A program made the position numbers and the translations under genes. Below are positions 1-9,528 of a stretch of DNA of 64,000 nt, piece by piece. Location: contig NZ_CP102798.1 in assembly GCF_028356935.1 (NCBI RefSeq), positions 3,658,001 to 3,722,000 of the forward strand, read 5' to 3'. Below the pieces are notes generated by a model. It was not told the DNA's origin, made no database searches, and saw only the letters and a program-made list of their open reading frames with translations. Position 1 is the stretch's first letter, and each line of letters starts with the position of its first letter. Origin of the DNA: Lysinibacillus sp. OF-1. Lineage in GTDB: Bacteria; Bacillota; Bacilli; Bacillales_A; Planococcaceae.

Positions 1-929
1 GGCACTATTCCTAATTCATCTTCTGTAAACTGTTCAAAAATCTTTTGTGCATCGTACGTACCATAATAATCACCTACACCTGCATGGTCACGACCAACAA
101 TAAAATGGGTACAGCCATAATTTTTCCTTACAAGCGCATGGAAAATGGCCTCCTTTGGCCCAGCATAACGCATTGCGGCAGGAAAAACGCCTAATTGTAC
201 ACGGCTTTCAGGATAGTAGCTTTTCAATAAAACCTCATAGCTCTCCATACGTATTGTAGCTGACACATCATCCGATTTTGTTTCACCAATAAGTGGATTT
301 AAAAATAACCCATCAATCGTTTCAAGCGCTGCCTTTTGAATATATTCATGCGCCCTATGAACTGGATTACGAGTTTGGAAGCCAACAATTGTTTTCCATC
401 CCTTGTCGGCAAATAATTGACGTGTTTCTACGGGATCAAACGAATACGCAGGAAATTGTTGTGCGATACGTTTGATTAAGGTAATTTTTCCACCGACATA
501 AATAGCAGGTCGGTCATGAAGCTTTTGAACTCCTGGATGTGCTAAATCCTCTGTCCCATATACAAGCAAAGCCTCTTTTCGTTTATTCGGCTCATAAATA
601 TCAACTACTTCAATAACGCCATAAACTTCATCTTGATAGACCAGTTTCACCTCATCACCAGGCTGTATAGTAGCTGCTTTTTCTTGTGTAACAGGTAATG
701 TAATCGGAATACTCCATACTACGCCTGATGCTAAGCGACTTTGTTCCACAACTGACTCATAATCTTCTTGTGTTAAAAAGCCTTCAATTGGGCTATAGCC
801 ACCTATCGCAATTAACTCTAAATCACTTAAAGAAATAGCATCCAGCTCAATTTCCTTGTGAATGGTTGCTATCTCTTTTTCTGGGTTAAACGCTTGCACA
901 AGAAGCCCACCATGTGGTTGTAAACTCAT
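1..929 (-). CDS. sat: Sulfate adenylyltransferase (ATP sulfurylase), 3' end cut by window edge
   Basis: ATP sulfurylase makes adenosine 5'-phosphosulfate (APS) from sulfate and ATP, the first step of assimilatory sulfate reduction. The leftward frame from ATG at 929 gives about 309 residues before the window ends, so the C-terminus is missing. The family active-site motifs are readable: [11 protein letters not shown] (QxRNP plus HxxH) and [16 protein letters not shown] ribosome site precedes the ATG. It is the third gene of cysH-cysP-sat, 71 bp after cysP. In B. subtilis cysC follows sat, but that would lie outside this window. The family call is secure. Confidence 0.96.
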   Translation of the reverse strand, partial: MSLQPHGGLLVQAFNPEKEIATIHKEIELDAISLSDLELIAIGGYSPIEGFLTQEDYESVVEQSRLASGVVWSIPITLPVTQEKAATIQPGDEVKLVYQDEVYGVIEVVDIYEPNKRKEALLVYGTEDLAHPGVQKLHDRPAIYVGGKITLIKRIAQQFPAYSFDPVETRQLFADKGWKTIVGFQTRNPVHRAHEYIQKAALETIDGLFLNPLIGETKSDDVSATIRMESYEVLLKSYYPESRVQLGVFPAAMRYAGPKEAIFHALVRKNYGCTHFIVGRDHAGVGDYYGTYDAQKIFEQFTEDELGIV

Positions 930-1000
930 GAAAATCTCCTCCTACTTCTAGTTAAATACTAAGTTTTATAGTCAAAATAGTAGTTCTAGCATGATTCAAT

Positions 1001-2065
1001 TTATATGCCTTCACCTGCGTCATAAATGGACTGCTCTTCTTCTCGCATCGTCCGCATTAGGCTAATGACACCTAGTGTCCCAACAATAATAGTGCCAATC
1101 AAAATAATGGCATAGAGGTCCTTTTCTAAAAATAGCTGCACTAAAAAGTACGAAATAGCTAACGAAAAGATAGGCGATACAATCCAAATCCGAATGATTT
1201 TTTTGACAATATGCTGATGGAAAATTTGTTTTCCATTCTTCGCCATGCCCATCCCGATGATGGATGAAGATGTTACTTGTGTTAAAGGAACTGGAAGCCC
1301 AAAAAGCGAGCTTACGCCAACAAGAAGGGCACCTGTACTAGAAATTAAGATTCCTTCTGCCTTTTGAAAGCGCACAATTTTTTTACCATTGGTTTCAAGC
1401 ACTCGTTTGCCAAGTAGCATAGCACCTAGTGCCACAAATGCCCCACCTAGGACAATGCCCATCGTAACATCTATCATCCCTGCACCAACAAGTGGTCCAA
1501 CAGCATTGGCGACATTGTTCATACCCGCTGAAAAGGCTTCAAAAAATCCAGCTAATACGAGAAGAATCGTTAAAATCGGACGATCTTTTAGCAGCCCTCT
1601 GTTTTGTAATTTATATAATAATTTTCCAAAGACAAGTGCAATGACAAAGGCGACAAGCGGTACAATGATCCAAAATGATATGATAACTAACAGTGAACGC
1701 ACGAATAATACTTTATAGGCTATTCCTACCCCAACAACAGCGCCAACCGTTACTTCGCTCGTTGATAAGGGGATACCTAAAAGATTGGCGAAAAATAAGG
1801 AGCTTGTCGCCGAAATTAGGATAATGATGACAACCTTTACCGTAATATAGTCCTGCGGCATAATGCCTGAGCTAATCGTTTTGACAACCTCTCCTCCGCC
1901 TAATACAGCTCCACTATAGACACCTATTGCACATAAAAGTAATGCTTGCCAAGCTTTTTTGATGGCACCTGCACCGTAAGCAACGCCCATTGAGGCTGCT
2001 GCTCCGCTTGCCCCTATATTCATCGCAAAAAATAAACTAATAGCTATTGCAAAATATTCAAGCAT
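1001..2065 (-). CDS. cysP: Sulfate permease of the inorganic phosphate transporter (Pit) family, CysP
   Basis: A 354-residue multi-spanning membrane protein of the Pit family, the same length as B. subtilis CysP, which takes up sulfate. It has two related membrane halves with glycine-rich helices (MNIGASGAAASMG near the N-terminus, SAGMNNVANAVGP near residue 180) around a polar central loop. The ATG at 2065 has an AAAGGAG site. It lies 12 bp after cysH and before sat, and this position supports sulfate rather than phosphate as the substrate. Transport of other oxyanions cannot be excluded from sequence. Confidence 0.9.
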   Translation of the reverse strand: MLEYFAIAISLFFAMNIGASGAAASMGVAYGAGAIKKAWQALLLCAIGVYSGAVLGGGEVVKTISSGIMPQDYITVKVVIIILISATSSLFFANLLGIPLSTSEVTVGAVVGVGIAYKVLFVRSLLVIISFWIIVPLVAFVIALVFGKLLYKLQNRGLLKDRPILTILLVLAGFFEAFSAGMNNVANAVGPLVGAGMIDVTMGIVLGGAFVALGAMLLGKRVLETNGKKIVRFQKAEGILISSTGALLVGVSSLFGLPVPLTQVTSSSIIGMGMAKNGKQIFHQHIVKKIIRIWIVSPIFSLAISYFLVQLFLEKDLYAIILIGTIIVGTLGVISLMRTMREEEQSIYDAGEGI

Positions 2066-2077
2066 GGCAAAACTCCT

Positions 2078-2779
2078 TTATTCATGTAAACCACACTCCG
2101 TTTTACCAGAACCTTGCCATCGTCCTGAACGTAAATCATCCATCGTAAATGCTGGCTTTGTACAATGCTCACAGCCGATACTTGGATAACCTTGATCATG
2201 CAATGGGTTGTATGGCAGATTGTGCTTAGAAACATAGCGCCAGACATCCTTCCATGTCCAATGAATCAGTGGACAAACTTTAATCGATTTAAATTTATCG
2301 TCCCGATTTAGAAAGTTTGTCTGTTGACGTGTTGGCGATTGTTCACGCCGCAAGCCAGATATCCAAGCCTTGTTACCTGACAAGGCTTCATGCAAAGGTT
2401 TTATCTTGCGAATGTCACAGCATTTATTTGGATTGGACTTCCAAAGCTCATCACCATATTGAGCAGCTTGTTGTTCTAATGTAAGGATAGGCTTCTTCAT
2501 GACAATATTTAGTTGTGGATATTTTTCTTTGACTCTATTAATCGTTTCATAGGTTTCTTTAAAATGGACATCTGTATCTAAAAAAACAATCGTAGCGTTT
2601 GGCTTTACCTTTGAAATGAGATCAATTAAGACAATACCTTCAATGCCAAAGCTACATGCATAGACGATTTCCTCTCCATATTCTCGATAGCCCCACTGTA
2701 AAACTTCCAGTGCACCCTTATACAGATCATCGACTTGAAAATCAATAATCGGTTCTTGCCAATTTTCGTACGTTAACAT
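2078..2779 (-). CDS. cysH: Phosphoadenylyl/adenylyl-sulfate reductase CysH
   Basis: Reduces APS or PAPS to sulfite using thioredoxin. The cysteine pairs KCCDIRK and GCEHC, expected ligands of a [4Fe-4S] cluster in APS-using enzymes, are present, as is the C-terminal catalytic motif ECGLHE. I place the start at the ATG at 2779 (233 residues, the B. subtilis CysH length), because AGGGGG lies 6 bp upstream. A longer frame opening at 2815 would begin inside the leader terminator. It is the first gene of cysH-cysP-sat and is preceded by the attenuator leader described separately. Confidence 0.96.
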   Translation of the reverse strand: MLTYENWQEPIIDFQVDDLYKGALEVLQWGYREYGEEIVYACSFGIEGIVLIDLISKVKPNATIVFLDTDVHFKETYETINRVKEKYPQLNIVMKKPILTLEQQAAQYGDELWKSNPNKCCDIRKIKPLHEALSGNKAWISGLRREQSPTRQQTNFLNRDDKFKSIKVCPLIHWTWKDVWRYVSKHNLPYNPLHDQGYPSIGCEHCTKPAFTMDDLRSGRWQGSGKTECGLHE

Positions 2780-2796
2780 CAAATCCCCCTCATAGC

Positions 2797-2928
2797 AAAA
2801 AAGGCATTTTAACAATAGACACAGTAAAACAGGTCTTTGTTAAAACGCCTCTAGTTTGACTAGCCAGCTCTTTATTTAATGATTGTTCACTAGTATTTGC
2901 TACCTCGTACCACAATCATTCTTCTTAT
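2797..2928 (-). promoter_or_regulatory. Transcribed leader of cysH operon: hairpin module plus intrinsic terminator (attenuator)
   Basis: About 130 nt lie between the predicted start and the cysH ribosome site. In transcript order there is a 9-bp hairpin (arms 2912-2920 and 2878-2886), then a 22-nt module at 2847-2868. The module reads GCU, GG, a CUAGU/ACUAG stem with a CAA loop, then A and GGC. An intrinsic terminator follows (arms 2837-2849 and 2803-2815, 13 bp, then six U). The module's GGC is also the base of the terminator, so the two folds compete. The same module occurs before sbp and sumT. It does not match the SAM-I, T-box or other common leader consensus I know. Confidence 0.72.
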
Positions 2929-2934
2929 TACCAA

Positions 2935-2963
2935 ATATATACTAAAATACACCAAGTAGTCAA
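2935..2963 (-). promoter_or_regulatory. Predicted sigma-A promoter of cysH-cysP-sat
   Basis: TTGACT (2958-2963) lies 17 bp from an AT-rich -10 (ATATAT, 2935-2940; TATATA one base upstream is an alternative). The -35 is good and the -10 is weak. Transcription would start near 2928 and give the attenuator leader. Confidence 0.6.
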
Positions 2964-3087
2964 CTAGGTTTTTTGACATATCTTTTTCATCCACCCATTT
3001 TTTCAGTTCCTTCCTGCATAGAATGAGTGGTATCTAGTGACCGTTACATTCATTTTCTAAATAATTAATTTTTTATTTAATTCCTTG

Positions 3088-3116
3088 TTGACTAATAGGA
3101 AATATATGTTTAATGT
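3088..3116 (+). promoter_or_regulatory. Predicted promoter of sbp-cysT-cysW-cysA
   Basis: TTGACT (3088-3093), a 17-bp spacer and TAATGT (3111-3116). The -10 is imperfect. The start near 3123 would lie about 25 nt before the shared hairpin module. Confidence 0.5.
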
Positions 3117-3122
3117 ATTATT

Positions 3123-3211
3123 AAAGCTTTGACATAAATAATAAGTTGCTGATCAGAGAATCTGAAGGCCATCTACCCATGAAGTCATAACATTATGGGG
3201 GATGGCTTTTT
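3123..3211 (+). promoter_or_regulatory. Transcribed leader of sulfate ABC operon: same hairpin module plus terminator
   Basis: The module at 3148-3169 reads GCU, GA, a UCAGA/UCUGA stem with a GAA loop, then A and GGC. Its base overlaps an intrinsic terminator (GCCAUC at 3168-3173 pairs with GAUGGC at 3201-3206, with an inner CCCAU/AUGGG stem, then five U ending at 3211). The architecture matches the cysH and sumT leaders, but the stem bases differ while pairing is kept. Confidence 0.7.
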
Positions 3212-3243
3212 GCATTCTTTAGATGGAAAAGGAGCGAAATGAT

Positions 3244-4296
3244 ATGAAAAAAAGGAGCTATGTTCTCCAAACGTTAGCACTATTAGCTGCAGTAACGTTA
3301 AGTTTAACTGGCTGTGGAAGTGCTAATTCTGATGAAAAAGCAAGTGGTCAGGAAGCAAAGAAGTCTGTAGAACTACTCAATGTTTCCTATGACCCAACAC
3401 GCGAGCTTTACGATGAATTTAACAAGGATTTTATAAAAAAATGGAAAGACGAAACAGGTCAAGATGTCAAAATCAATCAATCACATGGTGGATCTGGCAA
3501 ACAAGGTCGAGCTGTGATCGATGGTCTCGAAGCTGACGTTGTCACCCTTGCACTAGCTTACGATATAGACGAAATTGCTCAAACACGCGAGCTATTGAAT
3601 AAAGATTGGCAGACAGAATTTGATTATAACTCGACCCCCTATACATCGACCATTGTGTTTTTAGTACGCAAAGGGAATCCAAAAAACATTCAAGACTGGG
3701 ATGATCTAATTAAAGAAGATGTGTCGGTCATTACACCCAACCCCAAAACATCTGGTGGTGCACGTTGGAACTACTTAGCGGCTTGGGCTTATGCTGGAAA
3801 GTTATATAACAATGATGAAACAAAAATAAAAAAATTTATGAAATCACTCTATAGCAATGTTGAAGTATTAGATTCTGGTGCTCGTGGTGCTACAACGACA
3901 TTCGTAGAACGAAAGATTGGAGACGTCTTAATTGCATGGGAAAATGAAGCCTACTTATCTTTAAATGAATTAGGGAAGGACGAATTTGAAATCATCACAC
4001 CATCATTAAGTATTTTGGCAGAGCCACCAGTTGCAGTTGTTGACAAAATCGTTGATAAAAAAGGGACACGTGAAGTTGCGGAAGCTTACTTACAACATTT
4101 ATATAGTGATATCGGGCAAGAAATTGCGGCAAAAAACTATTATCGACCACGTAATGAAACCATTCTAGCAAAATATAAAGAGCAATTTCCTCAGCTTGAA
4201 CTTGTGTCCATTGATGATTTTGGCGGTTGGTCACAAGCACAAGCTACCCATTTTAAAGATGGTGGTACCTTTGATGAAATATATGTACCACAATAA
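3244..4296 (+). CDS. sbp: Sulfate-binding lipoprotein of sulfate ABC transporter
   Basis: Extracellular solute-binding lipoprotein of the sulfate/thiosulfate ABC importer, 350 residues. The N-terminus has a lysine-rich start, a hydrophobic stretch and a lipobox ending LTGC, for lipid anchoring. The mature part follows the family pattern ([13 protein letters not shown] near the start, [16 protein letters not shown] in the middle). The ATG at 3244 is chosen because GGAG lies 9 bp upstream; the in-frame ATG at 3223 has no ribosome site. The permeases and ATPase follow directly. Substrate choice between sulfate and thiosulfate cannot be settled by reading. Confidence 0.93.
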   Translation: MKKRSYVLQTLALLAAVTLSLTGCGSANSDEKASGQEAKKSVELLNVSYDPTRELYDEFNKDFIKKWKDETGQDVKINQSHGGSGKQGRAVIDGLEADVVTLALAYDIDEIAQTRELLNKDWQTEFDYNSTPYTSTIVFLVRKGNPKNIQDWDDLIKEDVSVITPNPKTSGGARWNYLAAWAYAGKLYNNDETKIKKFMKSLYSNVEVLDSGARGATTTFVERKIGDVLIAWENEAYLSLNELGKDEFEIITPSLSILAEPPVAVVDKIVDKKGTREVAEAYLQHLYSDIGQEIAAKNYYRPRNETILAKYKEQFPQLELVSIDDFGGWSQAQATHFKDGGTFDEIYVPQ

Positions 4297-4307
4297 GGAG
4301 CGTTTTG

Positions 4308-5141
4308 ATGAGTCAGTTAATCCTTCCTAAAAAATCACGGCGAATAATTCCAGGCTTTCATCTGTCTCTTGGTTATACAATGCTCTATGTTAGTTTACTA
4401 GTGTTACTACCACTTTCAACGATTTTCATTCATACCATGTCCTTAAGCTGGACTGAGTTTATCGCTATCATTACAGAGCCTCGTGCTGTTGCCTCTTATA
4501 AAGTGAGCTTCAGCACAGCATTGATTGCGGGCTTACTAAATGTACTTTTCGGCACCATTATCGCATGGGTTCTCGTTCGCTATCAATTTCCATTTAAACG
4601 AATCATTGATGGGCTAGTAGATTTACCCTTTGCCTTGCCTACTGCTGTTGCTGGTATTGCTTTAACATCACTCTATGCGCCAAATGGCTGGATCGGTCAA
4701 TTTTTTGATTTTAAAATTGCCTTTACACCTCTTGGTATTATGATCGCGTTAACATTTATCGGGCTACCTTTTGTAGTACGTACAGTCCAACCCGTATTAC
4801 AAAATATTAGCGCTGAGGTCGAGGAAGCTTCGGCAAGTCTTGGTGCCAATCGTTTACAAACCTTCAGTAAAGTCATTCTGCCAGAGCTATTACCTGCCAT
4901 TTTAACTGGCTTTTCATTAGCCTTTGCCCGTGCACTTGGTGAATATGGCTCCGTTGTTTTCATTGCAGGAAATATGCCGATGAAAACAGAAATTACACCG
5001 TTAATTATTATGACGAAGCTAGAACAATATGATTATGCAGGTGCTACCGCAATAGCAGTTGTCATGCTTGTGACATCCTTTATTCTGTTGTTCACCATCA
5101 ACTTGATCCAATGGCTAGCCAATCGTCGTTTTGTACAGTAG
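4308..5141 (+). CDS. cysT: Sulfate ABC transporter permease CysT (CysU)
   Basis: Inner-membrane permease of the sulfate importer, 277 residues with about six membrane spans. The binding-protein-dependent permease signature is visible near residues 170-215 ([15 protein letters not shown], then [13 protein letters not shown]), the EAA loop that contacts the ATPase. It starts at ATG 4308 with AAGGAG 7 bp upstream, 11 bp after sbp. It pairs with CysW to form the membrane channel. Confidence 0.93.
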   Translation: MSQLILPKKSRRIIPGFHLSLGYTMLYVSLLVLLPLSTIFIHTMSLSWTEFIAIITEPRAVASYKVSFSTALIAGLLNVLFGTIIAWVLVRYQFPFKRIIDGLVDLPFALPTAVAGIALTSLYAPNGWIGQFFDFKIAFTPLGIMIALTFIGLPFVVRTVQPVLQNISAEVEEASASLGANRLQTFSKVILPELLPAILTGFSLAFARALGEYGSVVFIAGNMPMKTEITPLIIMTKLEQYDYAGATAIAVVMLVTSFILLFTINLIQWLANRRFVQ

Positions 5142-5151
5142 GAGGTACCAC

Positions 5152-6027
5152 ATGGAACAATCAACATTTATTCAGCAGGCTAGTAGTGAGAAAAATAAAG
5201 CAGCCCCAAAGTCTGCTGCATTACAGGAGCCCCGTATTGTTCGCTATTCGTTAACGTTCATTGCCTTAGCTTTTTTAGCTTTCTTTATCGTACTACCTTT
5301 ACTATCTATTTTTATTACAGCCTTTCAAAAGGGAGCCGACGTTTATTTTGCTGCTATTACACATCCAGATGCGTTAGCTGCTATTAAGCTTACGTTAACG
5401 GTTGTAGCTATTGCTGTACCACTTAATGCTCTTTTTGGCGTAATGGCTGCATGGGCCCTTACAAAGTTTAATTTTAAAGGGAAAAATCTATTACTTACCA
5501 TCGTTGATTTACCATTTGCCGTCTCCCCTGTTATCGCAGGACTAGTATTTATTTTATTGTTTGGTTCACAGGGACTTTTCGGTGATTGGCTGTTCGCACA
5601 TGATATTAAAATTGTTTTTGCCTTGCCTGGCATTGTCCTCGCCACTATTTTCGTCACTTTACCCTTTGTTGCACGTGAGTTAATACCACTCATGCAAACA
5701 CAGGGCACATCTGAGGAGGAAGCGTCCATTTCACTTGGTGCCAACGGCTTTAAAACATTTTGGTATGTTACATTGCCCAATATTAAATGGGGATTGTTCT
5801 ATGGTTTGATTTTATGTAATGCACGAGCCATCGGGGAATTTGGGGCGGTCTCTGTTGTATCAGGTCATATCCGTGGCATGACCAATACGATGCCACTTCA
5901 TATTGAAATTCTCTATAATGAATATCAATTTTCAGCAGCCTTTGCTGTTGCCTCCTTAATGAGTGTTATGGCCATCTTTACATTAGTTGTGAAAGATATA
6001 ATCGCATGGAAATCAAAATCTAGTTAA
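5152..6027 (+). CDS. cysW: Sulfate ABC transporter permease CysW
   Basis: Second permease subunit of the sulfate importer, 291 residues. After a polar N-terminal tail of about 30 residues there are about six membrane spans, and an EAA loop ([15 protein letters not shown], then [16 protein letters not shown]). The ATG at 5152 has a strong AGGAGG site and lies 10 bp after cysT. A frame opening at 5131 overlaps cysT and lacks a ribosome site. Confidence 0.93.
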   Translation: MEQSTFIQQASSEKNKAAPKSAALQEPRIVRYSLTFIALAFLAFFIVLPLLSIFITAFQKGADVYFAAITHPDALAAIKLTLTVVAIAVPLNALFGVMAAWALTKFNFKGKNLLLTIVDLPFAVSPVIAGLVFILLFGSQGLFGDWLFAHDIKIVFALPGIVLATIFVTLPFVARELIPLMQTQGTSEEEASISLGANGFKTFWYVTLPNIKWGLFYGLILCNARAIGEFGAVSVVSGHIRGMTNTMPLHIEILYNEYQFSAAFAVASLMSVMAIFTLVVKDIIAWKSKSS

Positions 6028-6042
6028 AAGGAGATGGTCACG

Positions 6043-7113
6043 TTGAGTATACAAATTCAAAACATATCCAAAAAATATGGTGCTTTCCAAGCCTTAGAGG
6101 ATATATCAGTTCATATTCAGTCAGGGGAGCTAGTAGCACTGCTCGGCCCTTCTGGTTCGGGAAAAACCTCTTTATTACGTGTGATTGCGGGGCTGGAAAC
6201 CACTGATGTTGGTGACATCTTATTTGATGGTCAGTCCATAACCAATCGACATCCAAAGGAGCGCAATGTGGGCTTTGTCTTTCAGCATTATGCCCTTTTT
6301 CGTCATATGACAGTCTTTGATAATGTCGCATATGGGCTAAAGGTTCGCCCGCGAAAAAGCAGACCCTCAAAACAAGAAATAACAAATAAAGTGATGGAAT
6401 TATTGCAACTAGTCAAACTCGAAAATTACGCTAATCGATATCCAACACAGCTTTCAGGGGGGCAACGGCAACGTGTAGCACTGGCAAGAGCCCTTGCTGT
6501 AGAGCCTAAGGTTCTTTTATTGGATGAACCGTTCGGAGCACTTGATGCAAAAGTTCGCAAGGAATTACGTCGCTGGCTAAGAAAGTTGCATGATGAATTT
6601 CATATTACCAGTATATTTGTGACACACGACCAGGAGGAAGCACTAGATGTAGCGGATCGCATTGTCGTAATGAATAATGGCAAAATCGAACAAATTGGCA
6701 GCCCAGATGAGGTGTATACGAACCCAAATAGTCCATTTGTTTATGACTTCTTGGGCAATGTCAATCTTTTTAAAGGTCGCTTACATAATGGTAAGCTCAT
6801 GCAAGGCGAAGTTGCACTGGATGTACCAGATGCCCTCACACATACGAATGATAACGTAATTGGCTATGTACGCCCTCATGACATTCATATCGAAAAAACA
6901 AGTATTCCAGGGACAGTTCCTGTTAAAATCAGTCATATTCATTTGCTAGGACCTATTGTCCAAATTGAGCTACGCCGTGAGGATCTTGATGAATTTTTAG
7001 AGGCGGAGTTATCAAAAGAACAATTTTTCCACCTACAGCTTAAAGTTGGCGATCAAGTATTTGTAAAGCCAAAACAATTAAAAGTATTTACCCCCGAAGA
7101 TTACTCCATTTAA
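6043..7113 (+). CDS. cysA: Sulfate ABC transporter ATP-binding protein CysA
   Basis: ATPase that powers sulfate import, 356 residues. Walker A (GPSGSGKTS), signature (LSGGQRQR), Walker B ([12 protein letters not shown]) and the H-loop (VTHDQEEA) are intact, and a C-terminal TOBE-like regulatory region follows from about residue 240. I choose TTG at 6043, giving [13 protein letters not shown], because AAAAGGAG ends 9 bp before it. The in-frame ATG at 6034 overlaps the ribosome site. It is the last gene of sbp-cysT-cysW-cysA and is followed at once by a terminator. Confidence 0.93.
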   Translation: MSIQIQNISKKYGAFQALEDISVHIQSGELVALLGPSGSGKTSLLRVIAGLETTDVGDILFDGQSITNRHPKERNVGFVFQHYALFRHMTVFDNVAYGLKVRPRKSRPSKQEITNKVMELLQLVKLENYANRYPTQLSGGQRQRVALARALAVEPKVLLLDEPFGALDAKVRKELRRWLRKLHDEFHITSIFVTHDQEEALDVADRIVVMNNGKIEQIGSPDEVYTNPNSPFVYDFLGNVNLFKGRLHNGKLMQGEVALDVPDALTHTNDNVIGYVRPHDIHIEKTSIPGTVPVKISHIHLLGPIVQIELRREDLDEFLEAELSKEQFFHLQLKVGDQVFVKPKQLKVFTPEDYSI

Positions 7114-7115
7114 AA

Positions 7116-7147
7116 AGCCATGTAGCAGAGCAATTTGCTACATGGCT
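7116..7147 (+). terminator. Hairpin terminator after cysA
   Basis: An 11-bp stem (AGCCATGTAGC with GCTACATGGCT) with an A-rich 5' flank. It is almost the same sequence as the hairpin at 7652-7683, with one base different in the loop. The 3' side lacks a clear U run, so it may work poorly rightward. Confidence 0.55.
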
Positions 7148-7199
7148 CAGTGTTGAAAAAACAAAACCATTAATAGTATTTTTGTGAAATGTGAAAATA

Positions 7200-7638
7200 G
7201 ATTTCCATTGCAGACTACTTGCTTTCCTGTGGGCGAGAGCCGAGCCGCTTCCTCCGCTACCGCTCCAATCCATAAAAATGTTTCTTGTTAGCAAAGGCTT
7301 TCAACTAAAGTGAAGGTATTCACTACTCTTTATGGAGGGATGTTGTCACTCATCACTTCTCTACATTGAAAATAAGAGGCTATCCTTTCTCTACAAATAA
7401 TGGGCTATTTTGTTCACTACGGCTCGTATGAAAGAGAAGGAAAAGACACTTTTACCACATGGTTGGTTGGAGTGGAGCCAGCGTCACTCCTAGGGGATTT
7501 AGCGTCCACAGGTGAGACCCTGGAGCGAAACGCAGTGAGTGAAGCGGCTCATCGGACGCCCCCTGGAAAGGACGCTGGCGGAACGGAAATCAACCTCTCG
7601 CCTTGCTAAAGGTTCTTTTTTTGCTATTGACATCACCT
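7200..7638 (-). repeat. Dispersed noncoding repeat, copy A
   Basis: This gene-free stretch matches 43853-44275 in inverted orientation. By eye the core is near 90 percent identical (7460-7600 here, about 43890-44035 there). The core folds as nested dyads: GCCAGCGTC pairs with GACGCTGGC, and inside it a GGGGGCGTCC arm pairs with GGACGC and TCCCC. The outer part keeps GCAGACTACTTG. A 69-residue frame inside (7400-7609) is not protein-like. No transposase or clear target duplication was seen, so it looks like a MITE-like or structured intergenic repeat. Confidence 0.75.
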
Positions 7639-7651
7639 TTTTTCAACAACA

Positions 7652-7683
7652 AGCCATGTAGCAAAGCAATTTGCTACATGGCT
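7652..7683 (-). terminator. Hairpin terminator after cysI
   Basis: AGCCATGTAGC pairs with GCTACATGGCT, eight bases after the cysI stop. It repeats the hairpin at 7116-7147 in the same orientation with one loop difference, so the two terminators bracket repeat copy A. Confidence 0.6.
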
Positions 7684-7690
7684 TTAATCA

Positions 7691-9406
7691 TTAGTGAAAT
7701 TCTCTCCCATCATTAACAGCTGTCACATATCCAGCACGAATAACAAAGTCACCAAAATGCTCCCCCTCTAAACGCTCCTTCGCAAAATGCAGAAGAATTG
7801 GTCGAAGCTCTGCTAATATTTCTTCTTCGCCAATATTTTCACGATAGATTTTATTCAATCGGTTGCCTGTAAAACTTGCCCCTAAATACATATTATATTT
7901 CCCTGGTCCTTTACCGATAAAGCCGATTTCAGCCATAGCTGCACGTGAACAGCCGTTTGGACAGCCAGACATGCGTATAACAATTTCTGTTTCATTTAAT
8001 CCTGCCTCATCGATAATGGCATCAAGCTTCGTAATGAGCGAAGGTAAATAGCGTTCTGCTTCCGCCATTGCTAAACCACAGGTTGGTAAAGAAACACAGG
8101 CAATGGAATTGCGACGTAAGGCAGAATAATGCGCACCATCTGTTAGTTTGTATTGTTCAATAATCGTATTAATTTTTTTCTTTTTTTCTGGAGTCACATT
8201 GCTAATCATTAAATTTTGGTTCGGTGTTAGGCGAAAATCACCTGTGTGTACTTTAGCTATTTCGCGTAATCCTGTTAACAGCTGATAATCTTCAAAGTCT
8301 TTTATACGACCATTTTGAATAAATAACGTGTAATGCCAATGACCATCTGCCCCTTTAATCCAGCCAAATTCATCACCAGTACGCTCAAATGTATAGGGAC
8401 GAGCCTGCTGAATTTCCCAGCCTAGCCGACGTGTTAATTCTTCTTGGAACCAGGCAAGCCCTCTTGCATCGATCGTGTATTTAAAACGTGCATTTTTGCG
8501 CACAGAACGATTCCCATAATCACGCTGTATCGTAATAATTTTCTCTGCTGTTTCCAATAATTTATCTGGCGTAATAAAGCCAATTAAACGAGCAAGCTGT
8601 GGATAGGTTTCATGGTCACCATGGGTCATGCCCATTCCTCCACCAACAGCTACATTAAAGCCAATAAGCTGATTTTTTTCAACGATGGCAATAAGTCCAA
8701 TATCTTGTGAAAAAACATCCACGTCATTACTTGGTGGAATCGCAATCCCTATTTTAAATTTACGAGGCAAATATTGTGCTCCGTAAATCGGTTCAATTTC
8801 TTCATCCTGACTATCTATCACCTTTTCCCCATCCAACCACAATTCATGGTAAGCCCGTGTTCGAGGTAATAAATGCTCACTTAGTTTGGCAGACCAGTTG
8901 TAAACCTCTTCATGCAATGCCGATTGGTTTGGATTCACATTACACATCACATTGCGGTTTACATCTCCACAAGCTGCCAGAGAATCCAATAGTACCTCAT
9001 TGATTTCCTGCATATATTTTTTGACATTCCATTTTAAAATACCATGTACTTGAAATGCTTGACGTGTTGTTAACTTTAAAGAGCCATTACCATACGTTCT
9101 AGCCATTTCATCCATGACTAGCCATTGTGCTGGTGTAGCTGCGCCACCTGGTGTTCGTACACGCACCATAAATTGATAAGCAGGCTCCAGCTTTTGACGT
9201 TGACGTTCATTGCGCAGATCTCGATCATCCTGTAAATAACTACCATGGAATTTCATGAGACGGTTATCATCCTCTGGAATACCAGAGCTTAATGGATCAT
9301 TCATGGTACGTTCAAGCGTACCACGTAGGTAATTACTGTCAGTCTTAATGCGCTCTACATCACTTGGTTCTCCAGGCTGTGGAGGTAAAACTATCTTTTC
9401 TGTCAT
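7691..9406 (-). CDS. cysI: Assimilatory sulfite reductase hemoprotein subunit
   Basis: Reduces sulfite to sulfide with siroheme and a [4Fe-4S] cluster, taking electrons from CysJ. It has 571 residues, the B. subtilis CysI length. The motifs [26 protein letters not shown] and GCPNGCSRA supply the cofactor ligands. The start is ATG 9406 with AAAGGAG about 9 bp upstream. A frame opening at 9517 adds 37 residues without a ribosome site and unlike the family. It lies 122 bp after cysJ and ends the operon. Confidence 0.96.
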   Translation of the reverse strand: MTEKIVLPPQPGEPSDVERIKTDSNYLRGTLERTMNDPLSSGIPEDDNRLMKFHGSYLQDDRDLRNERQRQKLEPAYQFMVRVRTPGGAATPAQWLVMDEMARTYGNGSLKLTTRQAFQVHGILKWNVKKYMQEINEVLLDSLAACGDVNRNVMCNVNPNQSALHEEVYNWSAKLSEHLLPRTRAYHELWLDGEKVIDSQDEEIEPIYGAQYLPRKFKIGIAIPPSNDVDVFSQDIGLIAIVEKNQLIGFNVAVGGGMGMTHGDHETYPQLARLIGFITPDKLLETAEKIITIQRDYGNRSVRKNARFKYTIDARGLAWFQEELTRRLGWEIQQARPYTFERTGDEFGWIKGADGHWHYTLFIQNGRIKDFEDYQLLTGLREIAKVHTGDFRLTPNQNLMISNVTPEKKKKINTIIEQYKLTDGAHYSALRRNSIACVSLPTCGLAMAEAERYLPSLITKLDAIIDEAGLNETEIVIRMSGCPNGCSRAAMAEIGFIGKGPGKYNMYLGASFTGNRLNKIYRENIGEEEILAELRPILLHFAKERLEGEHFGDFVIRAGYVTAVNDGREFH

Positions 9407-9528
9407 TCTTGATCGCTCCTTTAATCCTTCACCTTGGCGTTTTGGCTTCCATCTGGGGCTGTGCTTTTTAGCTAAGGTACGAGCCTCACTAGAGGAATCA
9501 TTTGCTAAAGAACTCATGCTAAATACAG

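Noticed and set aside
2797-2928. SAM-I riboswitch before cysH
   Set aside because: Expected from B. subtilis, but none of the S-box core sequences seen at 55026-55133 occur here.
7400-7609. A 69-residue rightward frame
   Set aside because: It lies in repeat copy A, where the conserved signal is DNA dyads; the inverted copy at 43853-44275 does not keep the frame, and there is no ribosome site.
9407-9517. 37-residue N-terminal extension of CysI
   Set aside because: No ribosome site at its ATG and no match to the family; the ATG at 9406 has AAAGGAG and gives the usual length.
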